A model generated the notes under the pieces. The model ran no database searches. It worked only from the letters and a program-made list of their open reading frames with translations, and was not told the DNA's origin. Position numbers and translations under genes: made by a program. A DNA stretch of 39,700 nt from CAYUTA01 sp964447605 (GTDB taxonomy: Bacteria; Bacillota; Clostridia; Christensenellales; CAG-138). Below are positions 30,069 through 39,599 of the stretch, one piece after another (positions within the stretch are counted from its first letter, which is position 1; every line of letters begins with the position of its first letter). The DNA is taken from contig CAYUTA010000022.1 of NCBI GenBank assembly GCA_964447605.1, positions 1 to 39,700 on the forward strand, read 5' to 3'.

Positions 30069-32471
30069 TTACTCGTCGTCCACCTTGAGCCCCTGGAACA
30101 GGGATGCCAGCGATGTGGTCGCTTCCTGAACGGGCGGCAACTCATATTCGCCGTCTTCATTGTTGCGGCGGCGGCGGTCAAACCGCTCTCTGCGCTCGCT
30201 GGAATCGTTGCTGCGATCCGGGCGGCTGTCGCGCGTGGCGCGCTGCGCCTGGCTCTGCTCGCGCTGCTGCTGGCGCTGCTCCTGACGCTCCGCATACTGG
30301 CGGTCGCGCTCAGCCCTTTCGGCCTCAAGCCGCGCGGCAAGTTCCGGGTCTTCCTCCAACAGCGCTTCCTTGCGGCTCAGGCTGATACGCTTGGCTTCCG
30401 GGTTGACCTCAAGCACCTTGCAGCGCACAATGTCGCCGACCTTGAGTTCATCCTCCACCTTCGCGATGCGGTGGGCGGAAACCTGCGAAATGTGGATCAG
30501 GCCGTCAATTGTGCTTTCCAGCGCCACAAACGCGCCAAACGGTACAATACGCACAACCTTTCCTTCCACAATGGACCCGACGGGGTATTTGGTATCCGCA
30601 AGCGTCCAGGGCTTGGGCTGGAGCTGTTTATAGCCCAGCGATACGCGCTCCTTCTCCACGTCGACGTTGAGAATCAGCACCTCAATCTCCTGCCCGATGG
30701 CGAACACGTCCGAGGGATGCTTCACGCGTCCCCATGCCGCGTCGGTCACATGCACCAGGCCGTCGATTCCGCCGATGTCGACGAACGCGCCAAAATCCGT
30801 GATGCGGCGCACAATGCCGGGCACCTTGCTGCCGACGACCAGCGTTTCCCATTTGGCGCGCTTCTCCGCGGCGGCCTCCGCCAGCAAAACCTGCTTTTGC
30901 GAGGCAACGATGCGCTTGCGCTGCTTGTCGACCTCGAGCACCTTCAGCTTCATGGGCTTACCCACAAAGTCGGAAAGGTTTTCGATATACTTGGTGGAAA
31001 CCTGAGAGGCGGGCACAAATGCGCGGATACCGCCGATATCGGCGATGATGCCGCCCTTCACAACTTCCTTGCCGACGGCTTCAAAAATTTTGTCCTCAAT
31101 GCCCTCCTGCTCCATCAGCTCATCCCAAAGCTTCTTGGACTCCACGTTCTTGCGCGAAAGCAACACGTTGCCTTCGCCATCGTTGACCTTGAGCACCTCA
31201 ACGTCAATCGTGTCGCCCTCTTTGAACAGCTCCTCGGGCCTGGCGTCCGGATCGCTGGAAAACTCGCCTTTGGGAATGATGCCATCGGACTTATAACCAA
31301 CGTTTACAAACACTTCTCCATCCACGATGGACAATACCGTGCCCTCGATCAACTGCCCGTTGCGAATCCGCGTCATCGTCTTTTCGAATGCTTCTGCAAA
31401 GTCGGATGACTCCTCCGTTTCCTCGGACGCTTTTTCAGCCTCGGGCGCGTCAGCGGGCTTGGGTTCCTCGGGAGGACAAGCCTCCTCGACCTCGGCTGCG
31501 GTTTTCTCTTCGACCACAGTTTCCGCCTCAGCGGCTTCCGCCGCCTGTGTTACGGTCTCCTCGGTCACTTGGGGTGCTTGCTGCGCAACGATCTCCTCTG
31601 CGGGAGCTTCCGCTTCGATGGTTTCAATCGTTGGCTTTTCGAGTTCGCTCATTACTTGTATAACCTCCCTAATCATCCAGTCCGGCGTCGATGCGCCCGC
31701 AACAATACCTATTATATCATCGGATTGTAAATTATCAAGAAAAAGTTTGCCGATATCCTCAATGGTTTTGGTCTGTTTGCAGTGTTTTTGGCAAAGTTGC
31801 GCCAGCTTGCCGGTATTCGCACTCATTTCCGACCCTAAAACAAACACTCGATCGCATTGTCTGGCAAGCGCAACGGCCTCCGTCTGCCGCGCGCGTGTCG
31901 TATCACAAATTGTGTCGAACACCTCAAGGTCCTCACACTTATGCGCCAAAACGCGCTGCACGCCGTGATAGGCCGATTCCGGCAGGGTTGTCTGTGCAAC
32001 GAGCGTGGCCTGCCGGACATGCTCCACATGATGCGCCTCCTCCTCGGACGCAATCACCTCGGCGTTTTTGCCAGCCCACCCCAGGATGCCGATCACCTCC
32101 GGATGGGCGGGCTTGCCGACGATCCATATCCGCCTCCCCTGCGCCGCGGCGCGCGCCACGATGCCATGAATCCGCTTGACAAACGGGCACGTCGCGTCGA
32201 CAAGCTCGATTCCCCGCGCTTTGCAATCCTCGTAAAGCCCCGGCGGCGCGCCATGCGCGCGCACAATCAACGTCGTCCCCCGCGCAAGCGCCGCAACATC
32301 GTCCGCGGGAAATACATTTTTTTTACGGAGTTGATCGACAACCATTTCATTGTGGATGATGTGGCCGAACGTATGAATGGGGCGGTCCGCATTCGCAAGG
32401 GATTCGGCCATATTGACCGCGCGGCGCACGCCAAAGCAGAAGCCGCTGTTCTTTGCAACCAGAATTCTCAC
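30069..32471 (-). CDS. ispH-rpsA: IspH–ribosomal protein S1 fusion
   Basis: The product is 800 residues, starting at a GTG with GGGAGGG upstream; an ATG eight codons earlier is the alternative. Residues 1-285 are 4-hydroxy-3-methylbut-2-enyl diphosphate reductase, the last step of the MEP isoprenoid pathway, with the three Fe-S cysteines (Cys12 in SGFCFGV, Cys95 in DATCPFV, Cys189 in ICDTT) and the TTRARQ and GSEMSANTG motifs. An acidic Ala/Glu-rich linker (about 285-360) leads to four S1 RNA-binding domains (about 373-725), of which the third and fourth are canonical (VRRITDFGAFVDIGG, VVRIVPFGAFVAL). A Gln/Arg/Glu-rich tail ends the protein. This fusion is known from Clostridia. It lies in an operon with cmk and plsC. 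Confidence 0.95.
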   Translation of the reverse strand: MRILVAKNSGFCFGVRRAVNMAESLANADRPIHTFGHIIHNEMVVDQLRKKNVFPADDVAALARGTTLIVRAHGAPPGLYEDCKARGIELVDATCPFVKRIHGIVARAAAQGRRIWIVGKPAHPEVIGILGWAGKNAEVIASEEEAHHVEHVRQATLVAQTTLPESAYHGVQRVLAHKCEDLEVFDTICDTTRARQTEAVALARQCDRVFVLGSEMSANTGKLAQLCQKHCKQTKTIEDIGKLFLDNLQSDDIIGIVAGASTPDWMIREVIQVMSELEKPTIETIEAEAPAEEIVAQQAPQVTEETVTQAAEAAEAETVVEEKTAAEVEEACPPEEPKPADAPEAEKASEETEESSDFAEAFEKTMTRIRNGQLIEGTVLSIVDGEVFVNVGYKSDGIIPKGEFSSDPDARPEELFKEGDTIDVEVLKVNDGEGNVLLSRKNVESKKLWDELMEQEGIEDKIFEAVGKEVVKGGIIADIGGIRAFVPASQVSTKYIENLSDFVGKPMKLKVLEVDKQRKRIVASQKQVLLAEAAAEKRAKWETLVVGSKVPGIVRRITDFGAFVDIGGIDGLVHVTDAAWGRVKHPSDVFAIGQEIEVLILNVDVEKERVSLGYKQLQPKPWTLADTKYPVGSIVEGKVVRIVPFGAFVALESTIDGLIHISQVSAHRIAKVEDELKVGDIVRCKVLEVNPEAKRISLSRKEALLEEDPELAARLEAERAERDRQYAERQEQRQQQREQSQAQRATRDSRPDRSNDSSERRERFDRRRRNNEDGEYELPPVQEATTSLASLFQGLKVDDE

Positions 32472-32523
32472 TTGGCCCTCCCGTACATGGCGCATAAAAC
32501 CGGCGGGCGGGCGCGTTTCGCCC

Positions 32524-33135
32524 TCAGTTTGCGCATGGTTTATCCCACGCTTCCATCTCGTTTTTCAGTTCCTGCATTCGGTCGCGGATGGCGTCCGTCA
32601 CCGCGTCTACCGCCTTACCCGAATAGGCCGCGGCAATGGCTTTGGCGTCCATCGGTTCGCTTACGATCATGCGCACGCGCAGCCTGCGCGGCGCCCCGGG
32701 GTCGGCATACAGCGGAATGATCGGCGCATTGCAGCGCAGCGCCAGAAACGCCGCGCCTTTTTCAAACATATCCAGTTCGCCCGTCACCGAACGCCGGCCT
32801 TCCGGAAAAATACCGAACAACTTGCCCTTATCCAGCAGCGCCATGGCCTGCTTGAGCGAAATCATGTCCGCACGCTTGCGGTTGACGGGGAATGTGAAGA
32901 ACCCGCACCGCAGGACAAACCGCGCCACGGGGTTTTCAAACAACTCCTGTTTTGCCATAAAGTGCACGATTCGCGGACAGATAAACGCGATCATAACCGG
33001 ATCCTTGAGCGTGACATGGTTGCTGACCAACACCGCTTTGCCGCGGAAAAAAAGATGCCGAAGGCCCTGTACCCGCGGGCGGAACAGCAGCCAGAAAAGC
33101 AGCGTGAGCAGAATTTTGAAAAAGATGTACAGCAT
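32524..33135 (-). CDS. plsC: 1-acyl-sn-glycerol-3-phosphate acyltransferase
   Basis: This membrane-associated enzyme of phospholipid synthesis has 203 residues. A hydrophobic N-terminus (about 1-22) precedes the catalytic HX4D motif SNHVTLKDP and the substrate motif FPEGRRS. It starts 3 bp after cmk and precedes ispH-rpsA by 52 bp, the usual clostridial order. Confidence 0.92.
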   Translation of the reverse strand: MLYIFFKILLTLLFWLLFRPRVQGLRHLFFRGKAVLVSNHVTLKDPVMIAFICPRIVHFMAKQELFENPVARFVLRCGFFTFPVNRKRADMISLKQAMALLDKGKLFGIFPEGRRSVTGELDMFEKGAAFLALRCNAPIIPLYADPGAPRRLRVRMIVSEPMDAKAIAAAYSGKAVDAVTDAIRDRMQELKNEMEAWDKPCAN

Positions 33136-33138
33136 GGC

Positions 33139-33822
33139 TTATGCTTTCGACCCCTTTTCCTCAATGTATGCAATCATTTGATCGAGCGCCTCGTCTATGC
33201 TCATGTTCGTCGTATCCACCAAAATCGCGTCGTCGGCTACACGCAGCGGCATAAACGCGCGCGTGCTGTCGTCATAATCACGCTGTTTAATGTCCGCCAG
33301 CACGGTTTCATACCGCTCTTTTCCCCCGCCCTTTTGAATGAGCTCCCGCAACCGCCGCCTGGCGCGCTCCTCCGGACTGGCCGTTATATAAAACTTATAT
33401 GGCGTGTCCGGCAAAACATTCGTGGTGATATCGCGCCCCTCCATTACAACGGAGTATACGCGCGCCACCTGGCGCTGCAACTCGGTCAGCTTGATGCGCA
33501 CGCACGGGTGTATGCCGACTCCGCTTGCTGCCATTGAAATATCCGGCGTACGCAAAAGGCCGGTCACATCCTCTTCCCCAAGCAGCACGCGCTGCCCGTC
33601 GTCTGAAAATATCACCCGTACGTCCGCGGATGGCAGCAATTTTTCGAGCGCCGCTCCATCGCCCGCGTCCACGCCGTTTCGCTTTGCAAACAGCGCCACC
33701 GCGCGGTACATCGCACCCGTATCCAGGTAGCGGACGCCCAGCCGCGCGGCTATCCCCTTAGCAATCGTGCTCTTGCCCGCGCCCGCGGGCCCGTCGATGG
33801 CGATGCAGATATGCTTTTCCAT
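33139..33822 (-). CDS. cmk: Cytidylate kinase
   Basis: This enzyme phosphorylates CMP and dCMP. It has 227 residues from the ATG at 33822, with AAGGGG six bases upstream. Walker A GPAGAGKST is at 11-19, the nucleotide-monophosphate site LDTGAMYRAVAL follows, then VVMEGRDITTNVLPD, the LID RRRLRELIQKGG and DYDDSTRAFMPL. The frame is open for over 100 codons further upstream, but that stretch has no homology. Confidence 0.96.
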   Translation of the reverse strand: MEKHICIAIDGPAGAGKSTIAKGIAARLGVRYLDTGAMYRAVALFAKRNGVDAGDGAALEKLLPSADVRVIFSDDGQRVLLGEEDVTGLLRTPDISMAASGVGIHPCVRIKLTELQRQVARVYSVVMEGRDITTNVLPDTPYKFYITASPEERARRRLRELIQKGGGKERYETVLADIKQRDYDDSTRAFMPLRVADDAILVDTTNMSIDEALDQMIAYIEEKGSKA

Positions 33823-34242
33823 GTCATACCCCTTATGTTTCCTTTTGTGGTGCGGATGAATCGCGCCATGCGGATGCTTCCGGGACACGGCCTGCGTGCA
33901 GCACGGCAAAACCGTGTATGCGCACCTGAATCCATGCGTTCCGGCTACGTCCGCACCGCCGCCGCACTCCCTCCGGGCAAACGTTCCCTGCAGGCCCGAA
34001 ACTGCATTTATGGGAGCCGGAGCGCAGATTCCCCGCAGCAGGCAACCCTTCCGGCGGCCTGTCTCCGGCTCGGGCGGCCGCAATCGTTTCGCATCCATCG
34101 GTGCAATACAGCCTGCTTTTGCGGCGCGGTATCCATCGCAAATTGCGGATTCGCCAAACTCCACAGTGCATCGGGGAAGCTTTTTTACCCTGTCGCAGCC
34201 GCCACGGTCCGCCGCATCCAGCTTAATTCTTAAATATTAACT
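33823..34242. other. Intergenic stretch without a recognisable gene
   Basis: These 420 bp separate cmk from the flavoprotein gene. Open frames on both strands are Arg/Pro/Gly/Cys-rich and featureless. The left end supplies the cmk ribosome binding site; the right end is AT-rich (about 34205-34250). I could not identify a promoter or terminator with confidence. Confidence 0.45.
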
Positions 34243-35457
34243 TTACATTAAGCCGCCCGCGAGCGCGCCCGTCGACCATGCGATCTGGAGATTGTATCCG
34301 CCCGTCGTCGCATCCACGTCGATTACCTCGCCCGCAAAATACAGCCCCCGCACCAGCTTGGACTCCATGGTGGATGCGTTGATCTGCCGCACGTTCACGC
34401 CGCCGCGCGTAACGATCGCCTCCTCAACGCCGCGCGCGCCCGCCACTGTCAGCGGCGCGGCCTTAAGCGCCTCAACCAGCCGCCTGCGCATGGCTTTTTT
34501 CAGTTCGCCCACCGGCAACGCATCGTCAATTTCCGCAAGCGCGAGCACCGTGCAAAGCAACCTTGCCGGAAGCAGCGCGTGCAGCGCCGCTCGCACCCGC
34601 TTTGTTGCGTTGGCGCCGAGGTCGCGCAATAGCCGCGCATCCAGCTGCTCCTCCGTCAGCCCCGGCTTAAAGTCGACGGAAAGCTTTGCTCCCGCCGGAT
34701 GGGCGGCAATCACGCCTGAAAGCGAAAGCACCAGCGGCCCCGATATCCCAAAGTGTGTAAACAGCATCTCGCCAAGCTCGGAAAACACGCGCTTCCCATC
34801 CAACGCCGCGTTCAGGCGTATGTTTTTGAGCGTGATTCCGGCAAGCTGACCGGGCCATTTTTCCTGTGTAACCAACGGAACCAGCGAGGCTGCCGGTTGC
34901 TCCACCATGTGGCCAAGCGCCTCTGCAAAACGGTATCCGTCGCCGGTCGATCCCGTTTGTGGATACGACAGCCCGCCCGTTGCCACAACGGCCGCATCGC
35001 AGACAAACGTGCCCGCGTCCGTAACAACGCCCGCGACAGCGCCGTTTGACACGGCAATCTCCCGCACGCGGGTATGCAACCGCACCTCCGCGCCGCTTTT
35101 GCGCAGATAGCCTTCCATTGCGCGCAGCACGTCGCTGGACTTTCCCGACGCCGGGAACACGCGTCCGCCGCGCTCGGTTTCCAGCGCCACGCCCTGCTTT
35201 TCAAGCAGCTCCATGACGGCGCGGTTGTCAAAGCGTGCCCATGCGCTGTATAAAAACCGCGGATTTTGGAGCACATGTGCAAAGAATCCGTCCCGTCCGC
35301 CGGCATTGGTGACGTTGCAACGCCCTTTCCCGGTCAGATACAGCTTTTTGCCGAGTTTTTCATTTTGCTCGAACAGGGTGACGGCATGTCCGTTTTGCGC
35401 GGCCATGGCCGCGGCCATCATGCCGGCGGGCCCGCCGCCAATCACCGCAACAATCAT
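34243..35457 (-). CDS. BaiN/HI0933-family FAD-dependent oxidoreductase
   Basis: This flavoprotein has 404 residues. The FAD dinucleotide motif VIGGGPAGMMAAAMAA is at 5-20, followed by FEQNEKLGKKLYLTGKGRCNVTN, the second glycine motif VVATGGLSYPQTGSTGDGY and the C-terminal FAD motif FAGEVIDVDATTGGYNLQIAWSTG in two parts. Members include YhiN and BaiN; the physiological substrate is usually unknown. It is typically found beside cmk in Clostridia, as here. The ATG overlaps the rpiR-type stop codon by four bases. Confidence 0.9.
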   Translation of the reverse strand: MIVAVIGGGPAGMMAAAMAAQNGHAVTLFEQNEKLGKKLYLTGKGRCNVTNAGGRDGFFAHVLQNPRFLYSAWARFDNRAVMELLEKQGVALETERGGRVFPASGKSSDVLRAMEGYLRKSGAEVRLHTRVREIAVSNGAVAGVVTDAGTFVCDAAVVATGGLSYPQTGSTGDGYRFAEALGHMVEQPAASLVPLVTQEKWPGQLAGITLKNIRLNAALDGKRVFSELGEMLFTHFGISGPLVLSLSGVIAAHPAGAKLSVDFKPGLTEEQLDARLLRDLGANATKRVRAALHALLPARLLCTVLALAEIDDALPVGELKKAMRRRLVEALKAAPLTVAGARGVEEAIVTRGGVNVRQINASTMESKLVRGLYFAGEVIDVDATTGGYNLQIAWSTGALAGGLM

Positions 35458-36338
35458 CGTTGTTCCCGCCCGGTCTTCATGCTTTCCATGGTTTCGGACA
35501 GGTATACGCCTTCAGCGTGCCAGATGTCCTCCAGCTGCGTCAGGTGCCGGTAGGTTTCCTCCTTGCGCGCGTGGCCGACCGCCACGATGATGGCGTTCAT
35601 CACCGAAAGCGGCGCGACCAGGGAATCGGCAAACGAAACCATGTCGCTGCGTGCACATAGCGTAAAATCCGATATGCTTGCCACCGGCGCCGTCATCTGG
35701 TCGGTGAGCGCAATCAGCGTCGCGCCCTTTGTCTTGGCATAGCGCATCGCATCGATCGTACGCGCGCTGTAACGCGGGAAGCTGATGCCAAAGCATACGT
35801 CGTTCGGTCCCACGCGCAGCATCCGCTCATGGATATCCTGCACCGCACCGTTGACGAACATGACATTGTCACAGACATAGTCGAGGTAATAGGTAAAAAA
35901 CTGCGCAAGCGCCATCGCGCTGCGGATACCCAGTACATAGATGCGGCGCGCGTCGAGTATTGCGTTCACCGCGCCCTGAAACACCTCGCCGTCCAGCATT
36001 TCAATGGTCGTGCGGATGTTGTTCATGTCCGACGTCAGCACCGTTTTAGGCATCTCCTGCTGCGGGATGCTCGACGCAAGGCGAATGCGCTGTACGCTCG
36101 TCAGCCGGTGGCGCACCAGCTCCTGCAGCTCCGCCTGCAGCGACGGGTACCCGTCGAGTCCAAGCAGATACGCAAACCGTACGACGGTCGATTCCGAAAC
36201 GCCCACGCGCTCGCCAAGCCTTGCGGCCGTCATAAACGCCGCGTCGTCATAGGAGTGGGTAATATAGTCCGCGATACGGCGCTGCCCCTTGCTGAACTGT
36301 GGATATCTGTTTTCAATGGTGCTCAATAATCCGTCCAT
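35454..36338 (-). CDS. RpiR-family transcriptional regulator (HTH plus SIS domain)
   Basis: The product is 294 residues. The N-terminal RpiR helix-turn-helix (about 1-77) includes FSKGQRRIADYI and the recognition region VGVSESTVVRFAYLLGLDGYPSL. The C-terminal SIS domain (about 125-250) shows IYVLGIRSAMALAQFF, GISFPRYSARTIDAMRYAK and LIALTDQMTAPVASISD, a fold that binds sugar phosphates. It overlaps the flavoprotein gene by four bases and lies 49 bp after surE. No sugar catabolic genes are nearby, so its targets are unclear. Confidence 0.9.
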   Translation of the reverse strand: MDGLLSTIENRYPQFSKGQRRIADYITHSYDDAAFMTAARLGERVGVSESTVVRFAYLLGLDGYPSLQAELQELVRHRLTSVQRIRLASSIPQQEMPKTVLTSDMNNIRTTIEMLDGEVFQGAVNAILDARRIYVLGIRSAMALAQFFTYYLDYVCDNVMFVNGAVQDIHERMLRVGPNDVCFGISFPRYSARTIDAMRYAKTKGATLIALTDQMTAPVASISDFTLCARSDMVSFADSLVAPLSVMNAIIVAVGHARKEETYRHLTQLEDIWHAEGVYLSETMESMKTGREQR

Positions 36339-36387
36339 GTACTTTCCTTTCGATATCTATGCGCCGGTGATTGCCCGCACACGCTGT

Positions 36388-37149
36388 TTACAACTCAAGC
36401 TGCACACTGGCCATCTTTTCAAGCAGGCCGTAATCGGTGAGGTCATACGTCAGCGGCGTGACGGAAATATAGCCGTCGTGAATCCAGCGCTCGTCGCTGT
36501 CGCTGCCGTCCGCATTCGAGCTGCGTCCGCGCGGCGGCCAGTAATACGGCCTTCCGGACGGGTCCGCGCGCTCGATGAATTCGAGCGTATACGACACCAC
36601 GCACGTGCGCGACGGCCGCACGCCCCTGACCTGTTCAAGCGAGATATCCGGCGCATTGATGTTGAGCAATGTACCAAACGGCAGCGGATACGCCCGCACG
36701 TATGCAATCCCCCAGCGCGCAGCATACACCGCCGTTTCAAAATGCTCCGGCGCAAACGAACACGACGACACCGCGATCGACTGATACCCAAGCAACGCAG
36801 CCTCGTGCGCCGCGCCGACCGTGCCGCTGTAAAGCACATCCGTACCAAGATTATGTCCAATGTTAATGCCTGAAACCACAATGTCCGGCGGAGAAAACAG
36901 GTTGCCGATGCCCAGCCGTACGCAATCCACCGGCGTTCCGCTGACCGCATACGCCGGAATCTCCGGCAAACCCTCAAGGATGGCGGGTACGGCGCGTAAC
37001 GGCGAAAACAGCGTCATGGATCGACTGACCGCACTGCGCTCGCAGTCCGGCGCGGATACCATCACCTCATGCTCGCGGCTCAAGCCCTTTGCCAGCGCAT
37101 GGATACCGGCGGCACGGATACCGTCGTCGTTACATAGCAATAGCCTCAT
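36388..37149 (-). CDS. surE: 5'-nucleotidase SurE
   Basis: This is a metal-dependent nucleoside monophosphate phosphatase of 253 residues. It begins MRLLLCNDDGIRAAGI, with the metal-binding Asp8/Asp9 and Ser39 in APDCERSAVSRS, and continues through SGTPVDCVRLG and VVSGINIGHNLGTDVLYSGTVGAA. GGAG lies eight bases before the ATG at 37149. The leader contains a large perfect hairpin (37229-37261). Confidence 0.94.
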   Translation of the reverse strand: MRLLLCNDDGIRAAGIHALAKGLSREHEVMVSAPDCERSAVSRSMTLFSPLRAVPAILEGLPEIPAYAVSGTPVDCVRLGIGNLFSPPDIVVSGINIGHNLGTDVLYSGTVGAAHEAALLGYQSIAVSSCSFAPEHFETAVYAARWGIAYVRAYPLPFGTLLNINAPDISLEQVRGVRPSRTCVVSYTLEFIERADPSGRPYYWPPRGRSSNADGSDSDERWIHDGYISVTPLTYDLTDYGLLEKMASVQLEL

Positions 37150-37228
37150 TGCGAATTCTCCATACTTTCCGTCGGTTTCTTCAGTCAAAACCGCCCCGGC
37201 ATACGGCGCGGCCAGGTCTGTTGATTTA

Positions 37229-37261
37229 GGATACCACATCCCGAATCGGGATGTGGTATCC
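37229..37261. repeat. Perfect 16-bp inverted repeat with a one-base centre
   Basis: Left arm GGATACCACATCCCGA (37229-37244), one A at 37245, then the exact reverse complement TCGGGATGTGGTATCC (37246-37261). It lies 80 bp upstream of surE, between divergent genes, so it is not placed as a normal terminator. It could be an operator, an RNA hairpin in the surE leader or a remnant mobile repeat. Confidence 0.95.
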
Positions 37262-37530
37262 TGTGCCATCCATTTCGGTTGCCGCCCGCAGGCAACAAAA
37301 ACCCAGGCGGCCTGCAATCCGCCGGAGGCATAATGGCCGATATATAGATATTATACCATAACCGGGACGTGATTTCCACATGAAACAAATCCAAAATAGA
37401 GGGCAGCCATTTGGGTTCTCATAATAAGCCTGTTTTTGCCTGCGACGGCGTATTACGTGGGTTTTCCTGCCGTTTTTTAGAAAAGTTTGCGGACGGCGTT
37501 CTGCGCATTGTGTAAAATGCTGCGGCCCTG
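37262..37530. other. Intergenic stretch between surE and the second two-component operon
   Basis: No gene is supported here; a 114-codon minus frame (37226-37570) has a featureless product with no ribosome binding site. A short GC-rich dyad (GGTTGCCgcccgcaGGCAAC, 37278-37295) is present. The surE promoter is expected here but no convincing boxes were found. Confidence 0.45.
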
Positions 37531-37559
37531 TTGCCAAAACGGTACAAACAAAGTATATT
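37531..37559 (+). promoter_or_regulatory. Promoter of the second two-component operon
   Basis: -35 TTGCCA (37531-37536) and -10 TATATT (37554-37559) are 17 bp apart, giving a leader of about 44 nt before the response regulator ATG. Confidence 0.7.
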
Positions 37560-37609
37560 ACTACTATCAATCGTCCGTCTGCATGGACGGCTTTGGAGAA
37601 GGAAACGAG

Positions 37610-38290
37610 ATGCGCATATTACTCATTGAAGACGATGCCGACCTGCTCTCCGCGCTTAAACTGCACCTGACCGGCGCCGGTTATGAGGTGGACGTCTGTG
37701 AGGATGGCGACGGCGCGGCGTACTATCTTGCAAACAGCGGCTACAGCGCCGTGATTCTGGACCGTATGCTGCCGGGCATGGATGGGTTGCGCATCCTTTC
37801 AAAAATGCGCGCCGGTGGCGACGCCACGCCGGTTCTTATGCTGACCGCGCTCGATACCGTCAAGGACCGTACCGACGGACTTGACGCGGGCGCGGACGAC
37901 TATCTGGTAAAGCCCTTCGCCATGCCGGAGCTGCTGTCAAGGCTGCGTGCGCTGATGCGCCGGCCGGCCGCCATTCGGGAGACGGGACGGCTCACCTATT
38001 TGGACGTCGCGCTGGATGTTCGGCAGTGCAGCCTCTGCTGCGGCGGGCATATGCAAACCCTTTCCCGCAGGGAAGCGGCGGTGCTGGAGCTGTTTTTAGA
38101 AAATCCCGGACGCGTGCTGGCACGTTCTGAAATCCTTTCCCGCGTTTGGGGCGGCGACAAGGCCGTGGAGGAAGGAAACGTGGATAACTACATCTATTTT
38201 GTGCGGCGGCGGTTGAAGGCATCCGGCACGGCCGCGTCCATCAGGACGGTCCACGGGGTTGGGTATCAGCTGTCGGATGGGACAAGTTGA
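37610..38290 (+). CDS. OmpR-family response regulator
   Basis: The product is 226 residues, with GGAGAAGG upstream of the ATG at 37610. The receiver domain has the acidic pair Asp8/Asp9 (IEDDADL), phospho-acceptor Asp51 (VILDRMLPGMDG), MLTALD and VKPFAMPEL. The winged-helix output domain contains LSRREAAVLELFLENPGRVLARSEIL and ends with VDNYIYFVRRRLK and the VHGVGYQL strand. Its TGA overlaps the kinase ATG by one base, so the pair is coupled. Confidence 0.94.
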   Translation: MRILLIEDDADLLSALKLHLTGAGYEVDVCEDGDGAAYYLANSGYSAVILDRMLPGMDGLRILSKMRAGGDATPVLMLTALDTVKDRTDGLDAGADDYLVKPFAMPELLSRLRALMRRPAAIRETGRLTYLDVALDVRQCSLCCGGHMQTLSRREAAVLELFLENPGRVLARSEILSRVWGGDKAVEEGNVDNYIYFVRRRLKASGTAASIRTVHGVGYQLSDGTS

Positions 38291-39561
38291 TGGAAGAAAA
38301 GCAGTTGCGCGCCCACCTGATCCGCATCTATGTAATCACCGTTGCCGCGGTTCTGTTCGCTGTGCTCTTTGCAACGGTGCTGCTGTTTGCGCGAGACGCA
38401 AACGCGCGGAGCCGTGAAAGCTTTTCCACGCTATTGTTCGCCGTTTCCGATCAGCTCCGGACAAAGTCCGCCGTCAGCCACAGCCAGCTGCGTGATTTAG
38501 AGCAGAAAAACCACATGCAGCTTTCCATCGGCGACAATGGCTCCGCGCTGATTTACAACGGCGCGGACAGCGGCAGGAGACGGAGCTTGTTTTTTGCCGT
38601 AGAGCAGTTGGCGCGAAAAGACGGCTATGACATTGCCATGCTGCCACTGACAACCGAACGCCGTACCAGTCCGATCTACGGTTTTTCACAGGACGGAGTC
38701 CGGTATCTGGGCGCGGTCGGCATCCTGCCGATGGAAAGCGCCTATCGCACCGTCACCATGATCCAGCGGCTTACGCCTGTCGGCGTCGGAAAACTCCTGC
38801 TTTCCGGCTTCGGATACCTTGCAGGCGTGCTGTTGCTAAGCCTCGCGGGTATCCGCCTGATTGACCGGGCGCTGTTGCCTGCCGTGGAAAGCCGTAAGCG
38901 CCAGGTTCAGTTTACCGCCGCGGCCTCTCACGAGCTTCGTTCGCCCCTGGCCGTAATCTCGGCCAATGCGGCAACGCTGCAGAAGGCCCCGAATGCTTCC
39001 GCCGAGGCGGCAGCCGCCATCGAAAGGGAATGCGCACGTATGTCCCGCCTGATCGGAGATATGCTGCTGCTCGCCTCTACGGATGCCGCGGGCTGGTCCA
39101 TGACGCCGGCCGAGGTGGAGATCGATACGCTTTTGTTGAATGCATATGAAGCCTGGGAACCGGTGTTTCAGAAAAACGGCTGTGCTCTGGCGCTGATTCT
39201 GCCGGAGGAGCCGCTTCCGCGAATCATGGCGGACGGGGAACGGCTTTCCCAGGTGTTAAACATCCTGTTGGACAATACGATTTCCCATGGCATGACGCAA
39301 ACGGCCCGGAATGCGGAATTGGCGGCAAGGGCCGGTAGAAAGCGGGTCATAATTGAAGTGACGGATCATGGGGCGGGGCTTACCGGGGAGCAAAAAGCGC
39401 ATATCTTTGAGCGCTTTTACCGCGGGGATGCATCCCGAAAAGACAAGCAGCACTTTGGTCTCGGGCTGTCCATTGCAGCCGAACTCATCCGCTTACAGAG
39501 CGCCAGATTGACTGTGGCCGGCACTTCGGGCGGCGGCTGCACGTTCCGAATCACACTTTAG
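38290..39561 (+). CDS. Two-component sensor histidine kinase without a HAMP domain
   Basis: The product is 423 residues. TM1 is about 13-34, an extracytoplasmic region about 35-165, and TM2 about 170-190. The HisKA motif ASHELRSPLAVIS places phospho-acceptor His214 only about 24 residues after TM2, too near for a HAMP linker. The ATPase part has QVLNILLDNTISHG, DHGAGLTGEQKAHIFERFYRG split at the G1 and F boxes, and FGLGLSIAAEL. An alternative TTG start lies one codon upstream. The signal is unknown. Confidence 0.93.
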   Translation: MEEKQLRAHLIRIYVITVAAVLFAVLFATVLLFARDANARSRESFSTLLFAVSDQLRTKSAVSHSQLRDLEQKNHMQLSIGDNGSALIYNGADSGRRRSLFFAVEQLARKDGYDIAMLPLTTERRTSPIYGFSQDGVRYLGAVGILPMESAYRTVTMIQRLTPVGVGKLLLSGFGYLAGVLLLSLAGIRLIDRALLPAVESRKRQVQFTAAASHELRSPLAVISANAATLQKAPNASAEAAAAIERECARMSRLIGDMLLLASTDAAGWSMTPAEVEIDTLLLNAYEAWEPVFQKNGCALALILPEEPLPRIMADGERLSQVLNILLDNTISHGMTQTARNAELAARAGRKRVIIEVTDHGAGLTGEQKAHIFERFYRGDASRKDKQHFGLGLSIAAELIRLQSARLTVAGTSGGGCTFRITL

Positions 39562-39599
39562 GAACCCGCCGACAAACAATGTTTTTTGACGGTCCTCCT

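Noticed and set aside
30060..31409. 449-codon plus-strand frame opposite the S1 domains
   Set aside because: Antisense shadow of the S1 repeats; no start signal and no homology.
33823..34164. N-terminal extension of cmk by over 110 residues
   Set aside because: The upstream part has no kinase homology, and the ATG at 33822 has a proper ribosome binding site and gives the normal family length.
37226..37570. 114-codon minus-strand gene upstream of surE
   Set aside because: Low-complexity product without ribosome binding site; it would cover the promoter of the second two-component operon and read through the perfect palindrome.
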